Source of the DNA: Paenibacillus foliorum | GTDB taxonomy: Bacteria > Bacillota > Bacilli > Paenibacillales > NBRC-103111 | DNA: 64,000 nucleotides | Direction of reading: 5' to 3' | NCBI RefSeq assembly: GCF_013141765.1 | Contig: NZ_WHOD01000105.1 | Span: forward strand, 62,001-126,000 | Shown here: positions 27,505-35,423 of the stretch, in pieces | Layout of the letters: every line of letters begins with the position of its first letter | Position numbering within the stretch: position 1 is the first letter of the stretch | Translations under genes and position numbers: made by a program | The notes under the pieces: generated by a model | What the model was told of the DNA's origin: nothing | Database searches by the model: none | The model's input: only the letters and a program-made list of their open reading frames with translations

Positions 27505-28293
27505 TTACTCATTGTTAAATTTTTTATTAGAAATCCAAAAGTTCGTTATTAGAATTGTTAGTACAATACTTATAAGCGCTACTATAACATTCCACATTTC
27601 TTTCGCATCGACTGCTCCACTAATTAAAACTTCCATAGCATTTTTACTCATACTCGCTGGATTTATTAGATCTATGATAGGGTTCAAACCAACTACAATT
27701 CTGCACCCCAGTAGAAATACAATTGAAATTAACGCAATAACACCTTGGCTATTAAAAACAGTACTTATCATCGTAGTAAAAGATACCATAAACAGAACCC
27801 ATAACAGATAAAACAACAAGGCTATAACCATATCCACAAAAATAACATTTGAAAATAATAAATTAACATACAGATACGAAATCACGTAACCTAACGCTGC
27901 ACTACAAGCAACAAATATGTAATTGGAACTTATTTTTCCGCTTATATACGAAAATACAGTTACAGGTCTTGTAAGAATAAAAGCCAACATACCGTTGACT
28001 TTATCTGTCTGTATGACCCCCATCATCGAAATTGCAATAATCATAACTCCTAGCTGATCAAATTGAGACGCTAATGTACTCGCAAGTACTTCCCCACCTT
28101 GTTGAGCAGCCATACTAGAATCAATTGTGATACCTTGCGCTCCACCGAGCGCTTTTAATATGGATGGTAAATAATAACTAACAACTGGTTGTGTGATCCC
28201 TAAAAAAATAAATGCAAGTGGCAGCCAAATAATTTTAAATTCTCGTACGATTTGAACAAATTCTTTCTTCATTACCACATTAAAATTATTCAC
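27505..28293 (-). CDS. ABC-2 type transporter permease (YxlG-like)
   Basis: The 262-residue membrane protein has about six hydrophobic segments, including VFSYISGKISSNYIFVACSA, LLFYLLWVLFMVSFTTMIST, and a final LISIVLTILITNFWI. It carries the ABC-2 permease pattern of GMLAFILTRPVTVFSYISGK between helices 2 and 3. The start is a GTG overlapping the ATPase stop by four bases. It closes a three-gene unit that matches Bacillus yxlEFG in order and product type. Export of an unknown peptide, lipid or antibiotic is likely from family knowledge. Confidence 0.85.
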   Translation of the reverse strand: MNNFNVVMKKEFVQIVREFKIIWLPLAFIFLGITQPVVSYYLPSILKALGGAQGITIDSSMAAQQGGEVLASTLASQFDQLGVMIIAISMMGVIQTDKVNGMLAFILTRPVTVFSYISGKISSNYIFVACSAALGYVISYLYVNLLFSNVIFVDMVIALLFYLLWVLFMVSFTTMISTVFNSQGVIALISIVFLLGCRIVVGLNPIIDLINPASMSKNAMEVLISGAVDAKEMWNVIVALISIVLTILITNFWISNKKFNNE

Positions 28294-29195
28294 TTTCCCA
28301 CCACCAATTTTAAAAATATCTCTTCTAATGTATCACTAATTATTTCAAACTTTACAAGATCAACATGATGATCCAATGCATTTCTTAGTAACATATTCTT
28401 GTTCAATCCAATGTTCCCAACTTGTATTTTAATTTTATTTCCTATAATCTCTACATTCTTTACATAGTTCAAATTTTTTAAAACTTCTAACCATTGTTGA
28501 TTAATAGCTGCAACTTCAAAAATCATTTTATTTTCACTATTGCTGTTTAATAAATCTGATAAGGTTGTATCTTCAATTTTTTGGCCATCTTTGATTATTA
28601 TGAATCTTTCACACATTTCTTCTGCATCACTTAATATATGTGTTGATAATAAAATCGTCGTTTCTCTCTTGATTTCTTCGATTAAATTCAGTACTTCTCT
28701 TCTACCAATTGGGTCTAATGCCGATACGGGTTCATCCATTAGAATTAATGATGGTTTATGTAACAACGCTTGTGCAATTCCAAGTCTCTGTTTCATTCCA
28801 CCTGAAAATGTTCCAACTTTTGAATTCTCTTCTCCACTTAACCCTACTTTCGATAGTAATTCAGGAATCGACTTAGTTAATTCTTCTTGTTTTAATCCTG
28901 ATAATTCCCCCATAAAAGTAAGAGTTTCATAGGCTGTCATCCAATGATAAAAGTTAGGATACTGTGGTAAATAGCCTATTTCCTTTTTCATTTTCGAAAT
29001 TTTCTTGCCATCAAGCAATATTTCTCCCCTAGTAGGATTAATAATATCTGAAATCACTTTAATGAGCGTCGATTTGCCAGCCCCATTAGGTCCGATCAAT
29101 CCCACACATTCCCCAGTCTCCAATACCATTGAAAAGTTATTTACAGCCGTTTTTGTTTTATATGTTTTAGTAACATTTTTGACTTCTAATTTCAT
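28290..29195 (-). CDS. ABC transporter ATP-binding protein (YxlF-like)
   Basis: This 301-residue ATPase has Walker A (GPNGAGKSTLIKVI) near residue 38, the Q-loop region GYLPQYPNFYHWMTAYE, signature FSGGMKQRLGIAQALLHKP, Walker B (LILMDEPVSALD) and switch STHILSDAEEMC. A C-terminal domain of about 90 residues follows, as in exporter ATPases of the CcmA/NatA class. The ATG at 29195 overlaps the stop of the upstream small gene (ATGA). The longer open frame to 29276 is not used. Confidence 0.92.
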   Translation of the reverse strand: MKLEVKNVTKTYKTKTAVNNFSMVLETGECVGLIGPNGAGKSTLIKVISDIINPTRGEILLDGKKISKMKKEIGYLPQYPNFYHWMTAYETLTFMGELSGLKQEELTKSIPELLSKVGLSGEENSKVGTFSGGMKQRLGIAQALLHKPSLILMDEPVSALDPIGRREVLNLIEEIKRETTILLSTHILSDAEEMCERFIIIKDGQKIEDTTLSDLLNSNSENKMIFEVAAINQQWLEVLKNLNYVKNVEIIGNKIKIQVGNIGLNKNMLLRNALDHHVDLVKFEIISDTLEEIFLKLVVGK

Positions 29196-29431
29196 ATTTT
29201 TTCTTGATCCTTTCTGCCAATGACAAAATACAGAATCGGACCAAATGTGTTTACAAAAATAATAGTGAGACTCCAAAGTAAAACATTCTTTCTCGTTTTT
29301 CTATGCTTGTATAAATCCATTAATGCAATTAAGATCAAAATCATTCCTACAGCAATGACCGGTAAAATAACCGGTAACAAAGACATGAAATCAATTTCTT
29401 TTAATTCGTTCCATCCGTAATGCATTCGCAC
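29192..29431 (-). CDS. PLDc_N domain membrane protein (YxlE-like)
   Basis: The small protein has two membrane helices. It carries the family block LLPVILPVIAVGMILILIAL and ends NTFGPILYFVIGRKDQ, the diagnostic PLDc_N ending seen in Bacillus YxlE. The start is uncertain: the GTG at 29431 has AGGAG eight bases upstream and gives 79 residues, while an ATG at 29467 would start inside a large palindrome without a site. It leads the yxlEFG-like operon. In B. subtilis YxlE, with YxlD, acts as an anti-sigma partner of SigY; no sigY homologue is in the window. Confidence 0.8.
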   Translation of the reverse strand: MRMHYGWNELKEIDFMSLLPVILPVIAVGMILILIALMDLYKHRKTRKNVLLWSLTIIFVNTFGPILYFVIGRKDQEKI

Positions 29432-29463
29432 ATCCACCACTCCTCTAAAGTCATCTTTAACAA

Positions 29464-29501
29464 CCATTATGTTATCATTATTGATAATGATAACATAATG
29501 G
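29464..29501. promoter_or_regulatory. 38-bp palindrome (18-base arms) between the ABC operon and its HTH regulator
   Basis: The left arm CCATTATGTTATCATTAT is the exact reverse complement of the right arm ATAATGATAACATAATGG, with two bases between. It lies just upstream of the YxlE-like gene and about 120 bases before the divergent regulator gene, the expected place for a shared operator. A related AT-rich repeat (TGATAATATTATTA) sits closer to the regulator, near 29567. Confidence 0.8.
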
Positions 29502-29624
29502 TGTGAAATTATACACCTATTATTTTCGTTAAAATAATTGTTTTAAGTTTTATTATTATTTAAAATGATAATATTATTAGAGATAATAATGAACAGATGT
29601 TGTTATGATAGTGGGAGGAAAAAA

Positions 29625-30170
29625 ATGGCTAATAAAGCGGAAATTATCATGCATCCCGTTAGAATGAAGATTTCTCAAGCATTAATGAGAAACAAAGAAA
29701 ATGGACTGTCTCCACTAGAAATGGTAAAAATCATAAAGGATGTACCTCAGGCAACTCTATATAGACATATACAAGTTTTGTTAGAAGCTGGAGTTATTCG
29801 CATTATGAAAGAAAAAAAAGTGAGATCCATTTCCGAAAAGTACTACATATTAAATGAAGACGAAGCCCGAATTAGTGCAGATGAGTGGAAGAAGTCTTCT
29901 ACTGAGGAAAAGCTAAATTATTTTTCGTTTTACCAACTATCGCTTAAGACTCAATATCTAAACTATCTTACCAAATTGGAAAAAATAAATTCCTCAGATG
30001 ATGGTTCTACATTTTCACTTGTAGAATTAAAGCTTGATGATGATAATTTTATAAAGTTTCAAAATGAATTAAACGAACTATTGATAAAATACTATAACAC
30101 TACTAACAATAGTAATGAACAGGTGCCTCTAATTAGAACTATTGCCGTATCCATTATTCCAGAATCCTAA
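29625..30170 (+). CDS. ArsR-like winged-helix transcriptional regulator
   Basis: The 181-residue protein has an N-terminal winged helix: MHPVRMKISQALMRNKENG, then LSPLEMVKIIKDVPQATLYR and HIQVLLEAGVIRIM, with the recognition helix at about 40-58, followed by a charged helical C-terminal half that may dimerise or sense a ligand. The ATG at 29625 has GGGAGG six bases upstream. It is divergent from the yxlEFG-like operon, with a perfect palindrome between, so it is probably its repressor. The effector is unknown. AT-rich composition matches the transporter genes. Confidence 0.83.
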   Translation: MANKAEIIMHPVRMKISQALMRNKENGLSPLEMVKIIKDVPQATLYRHIQVLLEAGVIRIMKEKKVRSISEKYYILNEDEARISADEWKKSSTEEKLNYFSFYQLSLKTQYLNYLTKLEKINSSDDGSTFSLVELKLDDDNFIKFQNELNELLIKYYNTTNNSNEQVPLIRTIAVSIIPES

Positions 30171-30189
30171 ATGAATAGATTAACGAACA

Positions 30190-30330
30190 TTAATGATTCA
30201 CGCGAACATCTCACCAATGACATATGGAGTAGCCAATCGACAAGAAGACAGGTTTGTTTTCCTGTTTAGTTTTTTCAATAGCTTCTTCCGACCAAGGGAA
30301 CCAATCTACCGGATTGTAGGCGTGTTGTAG
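30190..30330 (-). pseudogene. Fragment of a yyaL-like (DUF255) gene, relic 1
   Basis: The minus strand reads LQHAYNPVDWFPWSEEAI, then EKTKQENKPVFLSIGYSI and CHW, followed by a stop where the second active-site Cys should be. The remains (GCGTGAATCATT, matching RESF) continue for a few codons. Only about 47 codons of a roughly 690-codon gene survive. It is not a copy of the intact gene at 22803-24872, from which it differs at many positions. Confidence 0.8.
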
Positions 30331-30333
30331 CGG

Positions 30334-30668
30334 AGGTTCCTACATTTCGAACCTCTCCAAATCCACTCTTGCTCATCTAATACGGGCTTGACCTGGTACC
30401 CACAGGCGAACCCATATTTCGTCTGACAGATGAAAATAATGTTTTAGACTAGCCTTAAAATGAAGCAGCGGCAGCCTTGGACGAGAAAATTAGGTCCTAG
30501 ACTGCCGCTTTCACTTTTCAACTATCGTAACTGTCGTAGCTTAGTGATTTTCCCCTCGCAAAAAATCTTTCAACTCAGCAGAAAAATAACCAAGCTCAGT
30601 TGCCCTAAAAAAGGTCGTCCTTATACATAATATCAGTCCAGCCCATAAAATAACGTATGATACAGTAT
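30334..30668. other. Gene-free stretch with one hairpin
   Basis: It holds a GCGGCAG/CTGCCGC stem (about 30467-30506) with a GGAC/GTCC inner stem. It may be a terminator remnant. No convincing gene is present; a short minus-strand frame overlapping the RRM gene looks spurious. Confidence 0.5.
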
Positions 30669-31103
30669 TTATCTCCCTGCACGTTGCGGGATATCCGTAC
30701 GCACGGAGGCCTCTCTGACCGTTACGGGTCGACCGCCCCATTCGGCACCGTTTAGCTCATTGATTACGGTTTGCATTTTATCACGAGGTACCTCTACGAA
30801 ACCATAACCGACCGAACGCCCTGTCTCACGATCCGTAGCGATTCGAACGGTCAGGACTTCGGAGTACGGTTTAACCGCATTTCCAAGTTCCTCATTGGTA
30901 TAAGCCCAAGGCAGATTTCTAAATTCAAGTGTAGCGGTCTTCGAATTCGTCTGGATTGTTGCTCCCCCTATCGCATTGCTTGTACCTAATTTCAGCGCTT
31001 GCTTAATTGCTCCATTTGCGTCGTCATTGACCATCACAAGCATTCCTGCCAATGCGCCAATAATAAAAGTACCGCAAGCCGTTAAAATCGTTCTGCGATC
31101 CAT
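30669..31103 (-). CDS. RNA-recognition-motif protein with an N-terminal membrane anchor
   Basis: The 144-residue protein starts MDRRTILTACGTFIIGALAG, which is one membrane helix (residues about 5-27) with a short polar N-terminus. A spacer leads to a single RRM (about 60-140). RNP2 is LEFRNLPWAY and RNP1 is SVGYGFVEVP, so the aromatic RNA-contact positions are present, except that the last RNP1 aromatic is Val-Glu-Val. A final GRPVTVREA strand is present. The ATG at 31103 has GGAGGG seven bases upstream; the reported open frame is longer but lacks a site. Role unknown; bacterial RRM proteins are uncommon and usually soluble. Confidence 0.85.
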   Translation of the reverse strand: MDRRTILTACGTFIIGALAGMLVMVNDDANGAIKQALKLGTSNAIGGATIQTNSKTATLEFRNLPWAYTNEELGNAVKPYSEVLTVRIATDRETGRSVGYGFVEVPRDKMQTVINELNGAEWGGRPVTVREASVRTDIPQRAGR

Positions 31104-31603
31104 TATGTATCCCTCCTGCAATAAATTGGTAACTCCAATATAACGTATCTTTCTTAAACATTCAGTAATTAATACCACAAATTGCGATGTTTTTCAGTTG
31201 CTAAGATTCATCTGAATATTTCGATGAAAAAGAGCCACAATTCCGGTGATAAGTGAGCCGATCCTCCGGAGAAAATCAACCATCCCTCCGGTAGAGGGAG
31301 ACGCCGATGATACGGCGGCTCCAAGCGACTACTGGAAGAGGCGTTTATGTTTACGCATGGAATCAATGATGGCTGCAATATGCTTTTCAATTATCAATTG
31401 GTTACGCGAGTATCACTCGCTCGCCTTACAATTGATAGACATATGAACCTGATAAAAAGTTTAGGGGCTTCATTTTTATGAAGCAAACAACGCAAGTCGC
31501 CAAATATTTTCTTTCGGCTGCTTGCGTTGTTTGAAGAAGGTGTCCTCTTTGCCAGGGCTCCCTTCAATTGTTCATTATTATATTTAAACATGAAGAAACA
31601 TAG
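31104..31603. other. Gene-free stretch with two nested stem-loops
   Basis: It holds the inverted repeat ATCAATTG.../CAATTGAT around 31394-31437 with an inner GCGAG/CTCGC stem, and the 13-bp arms at 31484-31533. Two short minus-strand frames (31208-31390, 31394-31591) look like eroded sequence; the first resembles a fragment of a mobile-element gene, but I cannot name it. Confidence 0.4.
31484..31533. repeat. Perfect 13-bp inverted repeat (stem-loop)
   Basis: CAAACAACGCAAG (31484-31496) is complementary to CTTGCGTTGTTTG (31521-31533), with an inner GCC/GGC pairing over a 24-base spacer. It could be a terminator for a lost gene or a relic of an element end; the flanks carry no T run. Confidence 0.65.
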
Positions 31604-32104
31604 CTATGCGTTCCTTACGAACCCTGTTCGTAGCAACCTGCGGTATTGCAGAAGCATAGCAGCGCGCCAAGTTACGAGCATGCCGAAAGCGAGTATGAAG
31701 AAAAGCGCCCCCGTTTGCGGGAAAGAAATATATTGTTCAATATAGCTGTGAAGCGCCGTGCGCAAAGCCAGCAGCCCCAATAGCACGAATGCAAACGATT
31801 TGGAGCGTTTGACGAACACCTTTCCTTCATCCATCACTAGTCTTGCGCTGCGGATTAACGGGTAAGAAAATAATAGCATTCCCGCCAAGAACGCTAGCAA
31901 CGCCCACCTCGCGTCCACCCGGAAGGCGGGGGCGACAAACATGAAAAAGCCGGTGCTCATGCCGAGCGTAGGCACCATGATTTTTGCCGCATTGACCGGT
32001 TTTCTGCTTGACCGCGTACGGACGAAGACCGATAACAGCGCCATTCCAACCATACCGATGCTGATTAATGCTTGCTGCATATGAAGCGCACCAAATTGGA
32101 CCAT
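31604..32104 (-). CDS. CcdC-family membrane protein (DUF1453)
   Basis: The 166-residue protein has four to five hydrophobic segments. It carries the family blocks QQALISIGMVGMALLSVFVR, a KIMVPTLGMSTGFFMFVAP helix, YPLIRSARLVMDEG and KVFVKRSKSFAFVLLGLL. Bacillus CcdC proteins are linked by position to cytochrome c maturation, but their mechanism is unknown. The ATG at 32104 has GGAGGG about six bases upstream; an open frame reaching 32215 is not needed. It lies 53 bases downstream of the HsmA-like gene. Confidence 0.83.
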   Translation of the reverse strand: MVQFGALHMQQALISIGMVGMALLSVFVRTRSSRKPVNAAKIMVPTLGMSTGFFMFVAPAFRVDARWALLAFLAGMLLFSYPLIRSARLVMDEGKVFVKRSKSFAFVLLGLLALRTALHSYIEQYISFPQTGALFFILAFGMLVTWRAAMLLQYRRLLRTGFVRNA

Positions 32105-32157
32105 GATCGTAACCCTCCTTTTCATAAAACGGAATATTTTTGCGCATAACCGGAGTC

Positions 32158-32523
32158 TTATTTGAAGATACTTAATCCGACACCGATCAAATAAGGAACT
32201 AGCCACAATCCCCAAACAATCAGACTAAACTTATGAAATTGACGGATTTGGTTTTCTTTCTTTCTCCACAATACAACGGCTGCCCATATGGCATGAATGA
32301 ACATCAAAAGAAGTGCCGCCATTCCTGTAATGCCGTGCAAATTAATCTCTCTGCTTGTATTCAGCTGTTCCATAAAGCCGGTGCCGATCGCATCGAACAA
32401 CAATCCGGCAACAAAGAATCCTAGATGTTTTGGTTTCAACCGGCCCGAAATTTTTTCACTCCAAACTCCAATGGTATAAGCAACCAGTGCCAAATTAATA
32501 AATAGAACGGCGAATAATAACAT
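32158..32523 (-). CDS. HsmA-family four-helix membrane protein (TIGR03987)
   Basis: The 121-residue protein has four membrane helices with conserved HGITGMAALLLMFIHAIWA and QFHKFSLIVWGLWLVPYLIG, including two intramembrane histidines that could bind heme. That fold layout matches the HsmA/TIGR03987 family, whose function is not settled; heme binding is inference from the histidine positions. The ATG has GGAGG seven bases upstream. A PadR gene lies further upstream, separated by an operator-like repeat and that gene's terminator. Confidence 0.75.
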   Translation of the reverse strand: MLLFAVLFINLALVAYTIGVWSEKISGRLKPKHLGFFVAGLLFDAIGTGFMEQLNTSREINLHGITGMAALLLMFIHAIWAAVVLWRKKENQIRQFHKFSLIVWGLWLVPYLIGVGLSIFK

Positions 32524-32599
32524 AATAATACCTCCAAGTTTTATTATTGTTAGTCAGTTTTGATTATTACAAAGATGATTATATCTATTCATCTTTGAT

Positions 32600-32615
32600 T
32601 AGTCAATAATGACTA
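32600..32615. promoter_or_regulatory. Inverted repeat, likely PadR operator
   Basis: TAGTCA (32600-32605) and TGACTA (32610-32615) are separated by four bases. A half-site TTAGTCAG occurs near 32549. The spacing and the neighbouring PadR gene suggest repression of the HsmA/CcdC operon. Confidence 0.6.
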
Positions 32616-32651
32616 TATCCATTTTTGTTGGTAATTTGCGGTTCAGCCCGT

Positions 32652-32693
32652 AAAAAAATGCAGGTTCTGCGCTGCTGCGCAGAACCTGCATTT
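32652..32693 (-). terminator. Strong intrinsic terminator after padR-type gene
   Basis: A 17-base stem (AAATGCAGGTTCTGCGC at 32656-32672 with its complement at 32677-32693) and a TGCT loop are followed by seven T residues on the minus strand. Confidence 0.95.
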
Positions 32694-32721
32694 AAGATCC
32701 GTATTAAAGATGAGTTCAAAT

Positions 32722-33237
32722 TCACTCGTTTTTTAGTTGTTCTATCAAAGATTGAAGCCAATTCCTCTCGGCTTGTTTGCATACAAGATGATGCTCGATT
32801 GATAAGTCTATTCCTTTTGAGAACTTATGTTTAGGAGTTTGCTGCAATTCTTCGATCTCAACGGTCAAGCCGTTCAATCGCTTCAAAAGACAATCAATCG
32901 CTTCTTCATTGGATAGATGGTCCATGAACATCAGTCCGATATCACCCTTGAAGGACGTCATATCCTGTTCAGACAAGTTGCCGCGAAGAAGCCAATAAAA
33001 CTCCTTTTCTCCGGCTTCCGAAATGGAATAGACCTTTTTGGGCGGACGGTTTCCTTCCTGTTCCTCATGCACGCTAATAAAGCCAGCCGCATATAGCTTG
33101 TCCAGAAGGGCGTAAGCCGTTGCTTTTTTCATCGAAGTAATCCGACTCAAGTTTTTATCGATAAATTCATTGATTTGGTATCCATGCAGACTTTGGGACT
33201 TTAAAATTCCAAGTAATAGCAGCATTCTTTCGTCCAT
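32722..33237 (-). CDS. PadR-family transcriptional regulator
   Basis: The 171-residue protein has the PadR winged helix: LLLLGILKSQSLHGYQINEF, then a TAYALLDKLYAAGFISVHEE recognition segment and GNRPPKKVYSISEAGEKEFY, with a long C-terminal helix for dimerisation. PadR proteins repress genes for detoxification and membrane functions on binding small ligands. It lies upstream of, and in line with, the HsmA/CcdC operon, whose promoter region has a matching inverted repeat. The ATG has AAGGGG seven bases upstream. Confidence 0.9.
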   Translation of the reverse strand: MDERMLLLLGILKSQSLHGYQINEFIDKNLSRITSMKKATAYALLDKLYAAGFISVHEEQEGNRPPKKVYSISEAGEKEFYWLLRGNLSEQDMTSFKGDIGLMFMDHLSNEEAIDCLLKRLNGLTVEIEELQQTPKHKFSKGIDLSIEHHLVCKQAERNWLQSLIEQLKNE

Positions 33238-33460
33238 AGGGTTCCCCTTCTACCTAAAACTTCATCTAAAAACGAATGTGTGTATCTTCATCGAAAAGAC
33301 TTCGACTAGAAGCTTTTCTTATATTACCGTAAATTCATGATGAAATAAAGGCTCATGGAATATTATTCATATTTAGGTCAGCTGCAAACTTTCTATAAAC
33401 GGCCCCTGTTATTATTAACTGACCCTTATTCACGTAGTGTAACAACAACTGCAAATTTGC

Positions 33461-34540
33461 TCAAAAGGGGATGTCCTGATTAAAATAATTCGGTTTTACT
33501 ATACGGTTATCATACGTAGAATGAAAAATTTCCGTTGTCGCCGGGGACATAGGCGGGATGAGCCATGTCCAGTCTCCCGTTACGCTCCTGCCTAGCTTCT
33601 GCTCCGTTTCTTCAAACCGTTTGAATTGGTCGGCGGCCGTATGGTGATCGGTAATACTAACATTGGCCAATTTGAACGAATGAAGAACCGCAATATTTAA
33701 TTCAACAAGCGTCTTATCTTTCCATAATGTAGTATTGGAACCGCACTTAAGTCCCATCAATGATGCGACTTTAGGAAGCACATTATACCGCCCTTCGTCA
33801 GCCAGATTTCGGGCGCCTATCTCGGTTCCCATGTACCAGCCGTTAAATGGAGCGGCTGTGTATCGGATTCCGCCGATTTCTAGCGACATATCCGATATAA
33901 ATGGGACTGCATACCACTGAAGAGCAAGCCCCTCAAAACTCAATTCGGGATGTCTAATCGGTACTTCGAGCACATATTCCCTTGGCACTTCAAACCATTT
34001 AGGGGGTTGATCTTCGATTTGGACGACGATGGGAAGTACATCAAATGGGGTTTCTTTCCCTCTCCATCCAAGCTCATAACAGGCTTTCGTCAAACGGATC
34101 GAAGCAGGATCGCCGATAACCCCGTTATTACGTTCGTAGCCTGCATATCGGATCAATTGATGGTTCCAAATCCGAATTTTCGATCTATTCAGCTCTTGTC
34201 GGAAAATAGTGATTGCAGGCCGGATTTTTCCGTGGTTCGTCGCATAATGAATATGACGGAAAATTGCCGCAACCATCTCGTCTTCCGAATCTGCAGCTCT
34301 GGAATCGAACACTTCCAGGGACTGCCAAAAGAGTCGTCCGATGCAGCGGTTGCTGTTACGCCACGCCAGTTTGGCGCCCATAGCCAATTCTTCATACGAG
34401 TGCGTATAAGTGCCGCAAGCTTCAATTTCTAAGCGGATATCGGCCAACCGCTTCACTAAATCCTCATTCGTCTTTCCAAGCTCGAGGAAACACGACTCAA
34501 TAAACGATTGGGCTTCTTTGTATAATTGGTTGACGAACAC
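33461..34540 (-). CDS. nos: Bacterial nitric oxide synthase (oxygenase domain)
   Basis: The enzyme makes NO and citrulline from arginine, using heme and a tetrahydro-pterin, with electrons from a separate flavoprotein. The 359 residues carry the heme-ligating Cys at about 66 in WRNSNRCIGRLFW and the arginine-site region FNGWYMGTEIGARNLAD. A late C-terminal WTWLIPPMSP block forms the dimer/pterin region. The reductase domain of animal enzymes is absent, as in all Bacillus homologues. The GTG at 34540 is chosen because GAGGAG lies 11 bases upstream; the GTG at 34552 directly abuts that site. NO protects against oxidative stress and antibiotics in related species. Confidence 0.95.
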   Translation of the reverse strand: MFVNQLYKEAQSFIESCFLELGKTNEDLVKRLADIRLEIEACGTYTHSYEELAMGAKLAWRNSNRCIGRLFWQSLEVFDSRAADSEDEMVAAIFRHIHYATNHGKIRPAITIFRQELNRSKIRIWNHQLIRYAGYERNNGVIGDPASIRLTKACYELGWRGKETPFDVLPIVVQIEDQPPKWFEVPREYVLEVPIRHPELSFEGLALQWYAVPFISDMSLEIGGIRYTAAPFNGWYMGTEIGARNLADEGRYNVLPKVASLMGLKCGSNTTLWKDKTLVELNIAVLHSFKLANVSITDHHTAADQFKRFEETEQKLGRSVTGDWTWLIPPMSPATTEIFHSTYDNRIVKPNYFNQDIPF

Positions 34541-34582
34541 AGGTACTTCCACTCCTCGAGTTATTCCGGATACTGACTACAA

Positions 34583-34742
34583 ATTAATGATTCACACTAA
34601 CATCTCATCAATAGCAGGTTGACGTAGGCACTCTTTCACTATGAATAACCTATGCTCAATAATACTGGCTTGCTCTCCCGAGCCGCCTTGCTAAAGGCTT
34701 CCTCACCTACGCATACCAGTCTACGGGATTATTGGCGTGTTG
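34583..34742 (-). pseudogene. Fragment of a yyaL-like (DUF255) gene, relic 2
   Basis: The minus strand reads QHANNPVDWY, then shifts frame to VGEEAFSKAARESKPVLLSI and GYS, followed by a stop and GTGTGAATCATT, matching the RESF motif. A frameshift, an insertion of about 25 bases and two stops break it. The last 22 bases share the same unusual substitutions as relic 1 (TGAGATGTT), which hints at a common decayed ancestor. It lies directly upstream of nos. Confidence 0.7.
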
Positions 34743-35158
34743 AGTTGATTAGATTTGACTTCAGGTTTATTATAACCTCCTCAGTTCGCATATAACAAAG
34801 GCTTTGTTACAGTTCATTGTAGATTTCATTATTGATCTGACAAGCACGATACGTGAATTAGTGATCTATAAATTAACAGCCACACATCCCTAAATATGGT
34901 AAAGTGTAGCGAGATGGTATTCAATAAAAGTGAGCTTTCATTGTCTCCAGAGTATCTTATTCAAAGTCTCTTCGGATTCTTTCTTCTTTTCTTGTGAAGA
35001 AATCTTCCAGAAACGACGAGCCTTATAACTGCTGTTTCCATTGGTTTAAAAATTCTTGGACATATAAGTAGCAAATCTGTCTGTGATTTATTTTACAGAT
35101 ATTTTTAGTGCAAATGATATTATTACTACATATAAAATAAACAAAAAGGATGGTTATC
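34743..35158. other. Gene-free stretch upstream of small gene
   Basis: It contains the small palindrome TAACAAAG-G-CTTTGTTA (34793-34809) and AT-rich sequence. I see no gene, RNA or repeat family in it. Confidence 0.5.
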
Positions 35159-35356
35159 ATGCCACGGAAAATACTTCGAAGTCAGTCAACTGAGTATCCT
35201 TTTACTATTAAATCAAACGAAACTAGAGTCATAACTCGTGAAGGGAAAGGAACTGTTACTAGTAGAATGAATGAATGGATTTACGTAAAGCTCGACAAGA
35301 ATAATAACATAATAAAAACTAGTATCTATTTTGTTGAACTGCTTGAGACCGCATAA
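35159..35356 (+). CDS. Small basic protein of unknown function
   Basis: I do not recognise this 65-residue protein. It is rich in Lys, Arg, Thr and Ile, has no signal peptide or membrane helix, and includes ITREGKGTVTSRMNEWIYVK, which could form a small beta-rich domain. The ATG at 35159 has AAAAGG about nine bases upstream; an earlier ATG three codons upstream overlaps that site. It lies alone between an AT-rich gap and a convergent OsmC gene. Confidence 0.55.
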   Translation: MPRKILRSQSTEYPFTIKSNETRVITREGKGTVTSRMNEWIYVKLDKNNNIIKTSIYFVELLETA

Positions 35357-35423
35357 AAACCACATCATTTTCAGCATATAACAGAGCGTTATCTATTAGC
35401 GGTAATGTTCTGTTTTTAACTCA

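Noticed and set aside
30541..30741. 66-residue minus-strand frame
   Set aside because: It overlaps the RRM gene in another frame, has no start site and resembles no family.
31394..31591. 65-residue minus-strand frame
   Set aside because: It spans the two stem-loops, has no ribosome-binding site and no recognisable domain.
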